A DNA stretch of 64,000 nucleotides from Cedecea lapagei (GTDB lineage: Bacteria > Pseudomonadota > Gammaproteobacteria > Enterobacterales > Enterobacteriaceae), in contig NZ_LR134201.1 in NCBI RefSeq assembly GCF_900635955.1, forward strand, positions 2,604,001-2,668,000, given 5' to 3'. Under the pieces are notes generated by a model. The model worked only from the letters and a program-made list of their open reading frames with translations. It was not told the origin of the DNA and made no database searches. Each line of letters starts with the position of its first letter. Within the stretch, counting starts at the first letter, position 1. Made by a program: the position numbers and the translations under genes. Positions 59,893 through 64,000 of this stretch are shown here, one piece after another.

Positions 59893-60711
59893 TTAACCAT
59901 GCCGCAGCATCGGGTAAGTAAACAGCAATAAATGGGTGATATTCAGCCCGACGTGAAACGCGACGGCAACCCACAGCCGCCCACTCCACATCCATGCCAG
60001 GCCATAAATAAGGCCAGCAAGCGCAGCAAAAATAATCAGCAGGGGCCCACCAGCAAAATGGAGTCCGCCGAATATCGCGGCAGATATAATCAGCGCAAAC
60101 ACTGGATGCATAAATCCGGACAAACGCTGCTGGAGATAGCCACGGAATAATGCCTCTTCCGCCAGAGAAACAAAGAAGATATTGGCGAACAGGAAGGGCA
60201 GCAGCCACTGAGGTGCGTGCGGTTCAATCTTCAACCCACCCAGCGCTACCGCCAGCAGCAATAATCCCGGAATCACAGCAACCAGCAAAAGCCACCAGGG
60301 CTTAGCGGGCTGATATTTTGGCTCGCTGACAAACAGCGACTTCATCACCACCAGCAGAATAAAGGGCACCAGCGCTTTATCGAAATTGTAATACATGGAG
60401 AACGGTGCGCTTTGCGGCCCGGCGACTACCGAGTCCAGCACCTTTGGATTATGAAAGCCGGGAATAACGTGAATTGTCATGCCCACGGCAGCCGCCACCA
60501 GCAAAAACTCAAGCGCGTAGCTGATGGGCTTTCTGCCTCCAGCTTTCAGATAAGCCAGCGCAAGAACAATAACGACAGCGAGAGAAACAAGCGCCCGCCA
60601 GTCCAGCACACCGTCAACGGCGCCCCAAACCACGGTTGCCAGTAATAATCCGAGGGAGATCTTTTTATTAAATTGCAAAACCAACAAGGCCGCAGCCAGT
60701 AATAACCACAT
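59893..60711 (-). CDS. CPBP-family intramembrane metalloprotease
   Basis: 272-residue membrane protein with about eight helices. The CAAX-protease/bacteriocin-processing motifs are in order: EE in SLAEEALFRGYLQQ near residue 190, FGGLHFAGG with the first metal His, and FHVGLNITH with the second His and Asn. Bacterial CPBP proteins process peptides, confer bacteriocin immunity or act on lipoproteins; the role here is unknown. No CAAX protein or bacteriocin precursor is visible beside it. Confidence 0.88.
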   Translation of the reverse strand: MWLLLAAALLVLQFNKKISLGLLLATVVWGAVDGVLDWRALVSLAVVIVLALAYLKAGGRKPISYALEFLLVAAAVGMTIHVIPGFHNPKVLDSVVAGPQSAPFSMYYNFDKALVPFILLVVMKSLFVSEPKYQPAKPWWLLLVAVIPGLLLLAVALGGLKIEPHAPQWLLPFLFANIFFVSLAEEALFRGYLQQRLSGFMHPVFALIISAAIFGGLHFAGGPLLIIFAALAGLIYGLAWMWSGRLWVAVAFHVGLNITHLLLFTYPMLRHG

Positions 60712-60865
60712 AGTTTGTCCTTAAGCTAATAAACATCCTGTTCTGGGCTTTTTATCAAAGTTAACCGGGGATATATAGTTTTTTTAGAAAATGATAACAA
60801 GCAGAAACTACAGGCGGTAGCCCACCCCCCTGAAGACGGGGCGTGGGATTATTTTAACCGATGAC

Positions 60866-61276
60866 TTACACCACCGCCGTCGTCAGGCGGGAAGTGCAGC
60901 ACAGCTGGTCCTGCTGATCGTAGATATCAATTTGCCACACCTGATGACGGCGGCCCGCATGCACCGCGCGGCAAACGCCGCGCACAATACCGTCGCGCGC
61001 TGAGCGGAGGTGGTTGGCGTTCACCTCCAGGCCGACAACCTTCTGGTCGCCTTCGGTGCACAGATAGCCCGCCACCGAGCCCAGCGTTTCCGCCAGCACC
61101 ACCGATGCGCCGCCGTGCAGCAGGCCAAACGGCTGCCGGGTGCGCTCATCCACCGGCATGGTGGCCTCTATTTCGTTGTCATCAAAACGCGTAAATTCAA
61201 TGCCTACATGGCCAACCATATTGTTCGCGCCCATTTTGTTGAGCGCGGCAAGCGTAGCTTCACGTCGCCAAATCAT
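60866..61276 (-). CDS. menI: 1,4-dihydroxy-2-naphthoyl-CoA hydrolase MenI
   Basis: Hotdog-fold thioesterase of the 4HBT type II group (YdiI), hydrolysing DHNA-CoA in menaquinone synthesis. 136 residues as in E. coli. Catalytic and structural motifs: PFGLLHGGASVVLAETLGS with the active Glu on the hotdog helix, and RSARDGIVRGV. It overlaps the ydiJ stop by 4 bases. Confidence 0.96.
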   Translation of the reverse strand: MIWRREATLAALNKMGANNMVGHVGIEFTRFDDNEIEATMPVDERTRQPFGLLHGGASVVLAETLGSVAGYLCTEGDQKVVGLEVNANHLRSARDGIVRGVCRAVHAGRRHQVWQIDIYDQQDQLCCTSRLTTAVV

Positions 61277-64000
61277 CCGATAATCTCCAGAAGAGCCTGT
61301 AATGGATGCCGTACGCCGTTGCCCTCAACGCGCTTGACCTGGCTGCGGCAGGAGTAGCCGGTCGCCAGACAGCGGTTGCGCGGCAGGCGTTGCATCGCCT
61401 GATGCCAGGATAGTTCATAGATGCCCAATGAATTGGCGAGATTTTTCACCTCGTGACCGTAGGTGCCGGCCATGCCGCAGCAGCCAACGCTTACGCTTTC
61501 GAGCTTCGCGCCAAAACGAGCAAAAATTCCGGCCCACTGGTTCGGTGCAGCCGGTAGAGCAGTGACTTCGGTACAGTGGCCAAACAGGTACCAGGCTTCG
61601 CCGGGTGCTTCCTGTACGGCTCTCTCTTTCAGCGCAGACTGGAGCCATTCGTGCACCAGCTGAACCTGAAAATCACCGCGTTCTTCACCTAATGTCTGTT
61701 TATATTCATCGCGATAGCACAGAACCAAAGCAGGGTCGACGCCGACCATCGGCATACCGAGCTTCGCAATGCGGTTCAGGAATTCCGAGGTTTTGCTCGC
61801 CGTACGCGCAAAACGCTGCAGGAACCCTTTAATGTGCTGAGCTTTACCGTTCGGTGAGAACGGCAGTACCACCGGCTCATAGCCCAGCTTATCGGCAAGC
61901 TTAATAAAGTCCGCCACAACCTGAGCATCGTAGTAGCTGGTGAAAGGATCCTGCACGACGAGCACCGTTTTTGCCCGCCGCTCGTCAGAATAGCGCTCCA
62001 GCTGCTCCAGCGTCGTGTTGGCGGAGCGGTGGCCGACCATCTGCTGCTGCAGCGTCGGCGTGGACAGCATCGGCAGGTCAACCATACCGATATGCTTGCG
62101 GGACAGATTCTGCACCCACGGCTGGCTCATAAAGAAGTTAAAGGTTTTCGGCGCTCGCGCCATCAGCGGCGCATAGCTCTCAACCGAGGCAACCACGTGG
62201 TCCCGCAGCGGGCGCAGATAGCGCGTGTGGTAAAGCTGCAGAAAACGGGAGCGGAATTCCGGCACGTCGATTTTAATCGGACACTGCGTGGAGCAGGCTT
62301 TACACGCCAGACAGCCGGACATCGCCTCTTTCACTTCGTGCGAAAAATCGTATTCGCCCTTGCCGGCATGCCAGGAGTTTCGGGTACGCTCGATAAGGCC
62401 TCGAAGGCTGGCGCGCTGCTCCGGAAGCTGTTTCTCAAGCTTAAGCGGATCAACGCCTCGCTCGGCCAGCAGGCGCAGCCATTCGCGGGTCAGCGTGGCT
62501 CGCCCCTTTGGGGAGTGGATGCGGTTGCTTGAGATCTTCATCGACGGGCACATCGGGCTTTTCACGTCGAAGTTAAAGCACAGCCCGTTACCGTTACACT
62601 CCATCGCGCCGCGCCATGAGGTACGCACCGCAATAGGGATTTGCCGGTCAAACGTCCCGCGTTTTACGGCATCAACCTGCATCATCGGGTCATCCACGCC
62701 GAGCGGCGGACAGATTTTGCCGGGGTTAAGGCGGTTGTCCGGATCAAAGGCTGCCTTAATGCGGCGCAGCTCTTCATACAGCGTTTCGCCGAAGAAGGCC
62801 GGACTGTATTCGGCGCGGAACCCTTTACCGTGCTCCCCCCACAGTAGACCGCCGTATTTCGCCGTCAGCTCCACCACGTCGTCAGAGATACTTTTCATCA
62901 GCACCTCCTGCTGCGGATCGCACATGTCCAGCGCCGGACGAACATGAAGTACGCCAGCATCGACGTGGCCAAACATCCCATAGCTCAGGCTATGGCTGTC
63001 CAGCAAGGCACGGAACTCCACGATGTAGTCCGCGAGGTGCTGCGGCGGCACGCAGGTATCTTCGGCAAACGGAATCGGTTTTGCCAGCCCTTTGGCGTTC
63101 CCCAGCAGGCCCACGGCCTTTTTACGCATACCGTAAATTTTTTCGATGCCGGCCAGTTCATCGCATACCTGCCAGCCAATCACGCCGCCGTCGCCTGCGG
63201 CCATCAAAGCATCAAGGCGAGCGCATAACGCAGTCACCTGGCCATCGATAAGCTCTTTATCGTCCCCGGCGAACTCAACGATGTTCAGGCCAAGCATCTC
63301 TTTATCCGGCACGTCGGTAATCAATTCGCTGACCGAATGCCAGACGATATCTTCCCGCGCCAGGTTCAATACTTTGGAATCGACGGTTTCAACCGACAAC
63401 GCCCTGGCATCAACCATAAAAGGGGCATTGCGCAGCGCTGAGTCAAAAGAGTCATATTTCACGTTCACCAGACGGCGCACCTTCGGCAAACGGGTGATAT
63501 CCAGCTTCGCCTCGGTGATAAACGCCAGCGTGCCCTCGGAACCGGTCAGAATCCTCGTTAAATCGAACTTGCTCAGATCGTCATTAAACACATGACGCAG
63601 ATCGTAGCCGGTGAGGAAGCGGTTCAGCTTAGGGAATTTATCGATAATCAGCTGACGTTGTTCGCGGCAGCGCTCAAGTACCGTGCGGTAGATTTTTCCG
63701 CTGGTTGTCTCTTCGCGGCCCAGCTCTTCGGCAAGCGGCGTCGCCATCTGGTGGGTATCCAGAATTTCACCGTCCATCAGTACGGCGCGCACACCCAGCA
63801 CGTGATCGGAAGTTTTGCCATACACCAGAGAGCCCTGCCCGGAGGCATCGGTATTAATCATCCCGCCCAGCGTGGCGCGGTTGCTGGTCGAAAGCTCCGG
63901 CGCGAAGAAATAGCCATGTGGCTTAAGGAACTGGTTGAGCTGATCTTTAATCACGCCCGCTTCCACCCGCACCCAGCCCTGTTCGGGGTTGATTTCGATA
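61273..64000 (-). CDS. ydiJ: FAD/Fe-S oxidoreductase YdiJ, D-2-hydroxyglutarate dehydrogenase type (5' end beyond window)
   Basis: Visible 909 residues of a protein of about 1018 in E. coli. An FAD-binding type 4 domain (ATLGGMINTDASGQGSLVYG) comes first, then the FAD-linked oxidase C-terminal domain (GLLWGEHGKGFRAEYSP), a 4Fe-4S segment (CLACKACSTQCPIKIDVPEF) and a CCG domain (GCCGMAGTYGHE). E. coli YdiJ oxidises D-2-hydroxyglutarate. The frame is open to the right edge and no start lies in the window, so the reading begins outside. It is probably cotranscribed with menI. Confidence 0.95.
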   Translation of the reverse strand, partial: IEINPEQGWVRVEAGVIKDQLNQFLKPHGYFFAPELSTSNRATLGGMINTDASGQGSLVYGKTSDHVLGVRAVLMDGEILDTHQMATPLAEELGREETTSGKIYRTVLERCREQRQLIIDKFPKLNRFLTGYDLRHVFNDDLSKFDLTRILTGSEGTLAFITEAKLDITRLPKVRRLVNVKYDSFDSALRNAPFMVDARALSVETVDSKVLNLAREDIVWHSVSELITDVPDKEMLGLNIVEFAGDDKELIDGQVTALCARLDALMAAGDGGVIGWQVCDELAGIEKIYGMRKKAVGLLGNAKGLAKPIPFAEDTCVPPQHLADYIVEFRALLDSHSLSYGMFGHVDAGVLHVRPALDMCDPQQEVLMKSISDDVVELTAKYGGLLWGEHGKGFRAEYSPAFFGETLYEELRRIKAAFDPDNRLNPGKICPPLGVDDPMMQVDAVKRGTFDRQIPIAVRTSWRGAMECNGNGLCFNFDVKSPMCPSMKISSNRIHSPKGRATLTREWLRLLAERGVDPLKLEKQLPEQRASLRGLIERTRNSWHAGKGEYDFSHEVKEAMSGCLACKACSTQCPIKIDVPEFRSRFLQLYHTRYLRPLRDHVVASVESYAPLMARAPKTFNFFMSQPWVQNLSRKHIGMVDLPMLSTPTLQQQMVGHRSANTTLEQLERYSDERRAKTVLVVQDPFTSYYDAQVVADFIKLADKLGYEPVVLPFSPNGKAQHIKGFLQRFARTASKTSEFLNRIAKLGMPMVGVDPALVLCYRDEYKQTLGEERGDFQVQLVHEWLQSALKERAVQEAPGEAWYLFGHCTEVTALPAAPNQWAGIFARFGAKLESVSVGCCGMAGTYGHEVKNLANSLGIYELSWHQAMQRLPRNRCLATGYSCRSQVKRVEGNGVRHPLQALLEIIG

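Noticed and set aside
59893..60711. CPBP protease as bacteriocin immunity protein
   Set aside because: No bacteriocin precursor, leader peptidase or exporter gene is near; only the protease family is supported.
1..64000. CRISPR arrays, prophage, complete insertion sequences or REP clusters
   Set aside because: No regularly spaced direct repeats, transposase, integrase or phage structural genes were seen in the window.

Overview
The window comes from a gamma-proteobacterium of the Enterobacteriaceae. Almost every gene has an Escherichia coli K-12 counterpart of nearly the same length, and the order follows the K-12 stretch from ydgJ to ydiJ. Enterobacterial control signals are recognisable: PhoP, SlyA, PmrA, NemR, PurR, Cra, CRP and Fur sites. 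It is not E. coli. blr, sodC, lhr and ydhP are missing from their usual places, and several blocks are added. The genus (Cedecea, Enterobacter, Kluyvera and relatives are all possible) cannot be fixed from sequence reading alone.

Layout. 1-7.7 kb: end of ydgJ, the Hha-like regulator cnu, ydgK, then a tightly overlapping rsxABCDGE-nth operon, an electron-transport complex that keeps SoxR reduced plus endonuclease III. 8.3-16 kb: dtpA, gstA, pdxY, tyrS, pdxH, mliC, anmK and slyB. 16-23.5 kb: an eight-gene minus-strand block not found here in K-12, inserted between slyB and slyA. It encodes two solute-binding proteins, an ABC permease and ATPase, a GNAT acetyltransferase, two flavin monooxygenases of the luciferase family and an M20 deacylase. 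The set matches the logic of bacterial S-modified cysteine salvage: import, N-acetylate, oxidatively cleave C-S, deacetylate. 23.7-28.7 kb: slyA facing ydhIJK, then ydhF and ydhL.

28.8-36 kb: an eptA-type lipid A phosphoethanolamine transferase preceded by a PmrA-box-like site, nemR-nemA with two NemR-like operators, gloA, rnt, grxD, mepH, a frameshifted sodB and the 29-residue protein gene ynhF. 36-45 kb: purR with two operators, punR/punC, cfa, an added GH1 glycosidase with CRP and LacI-type palindromes, ribE and mdtK. 45-47 kb: a tRNA-Val pair, a small lipoprotein, a 46-residue peptide, a RidA-family gene and a third tRNA-Val. 47-55.9 kb: pykF, lpp, ldtE and the sufABCDSE iron-sulfur operon behind a Fur box.

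55.9-60.8 kb is a second accessory block: a short trimeric-autotransporter-like protein with a very regular heptad stalk and AT-rich flank, an ABC1/UbiB-family kinase-like protein, a CPBP membrane protease and a secreted protein of unknown function. The window ends in menI and the 5'-truncated ydiJ.

The best candidates for new biology are the sulfur-salvage-like cluster, the heptad-repeat adhesin, the PmrA-linked eptA, the separately punctuated nemR/nemA pair and the 46-residue peptide. All functions are inferred from sequence; no database search was possible.
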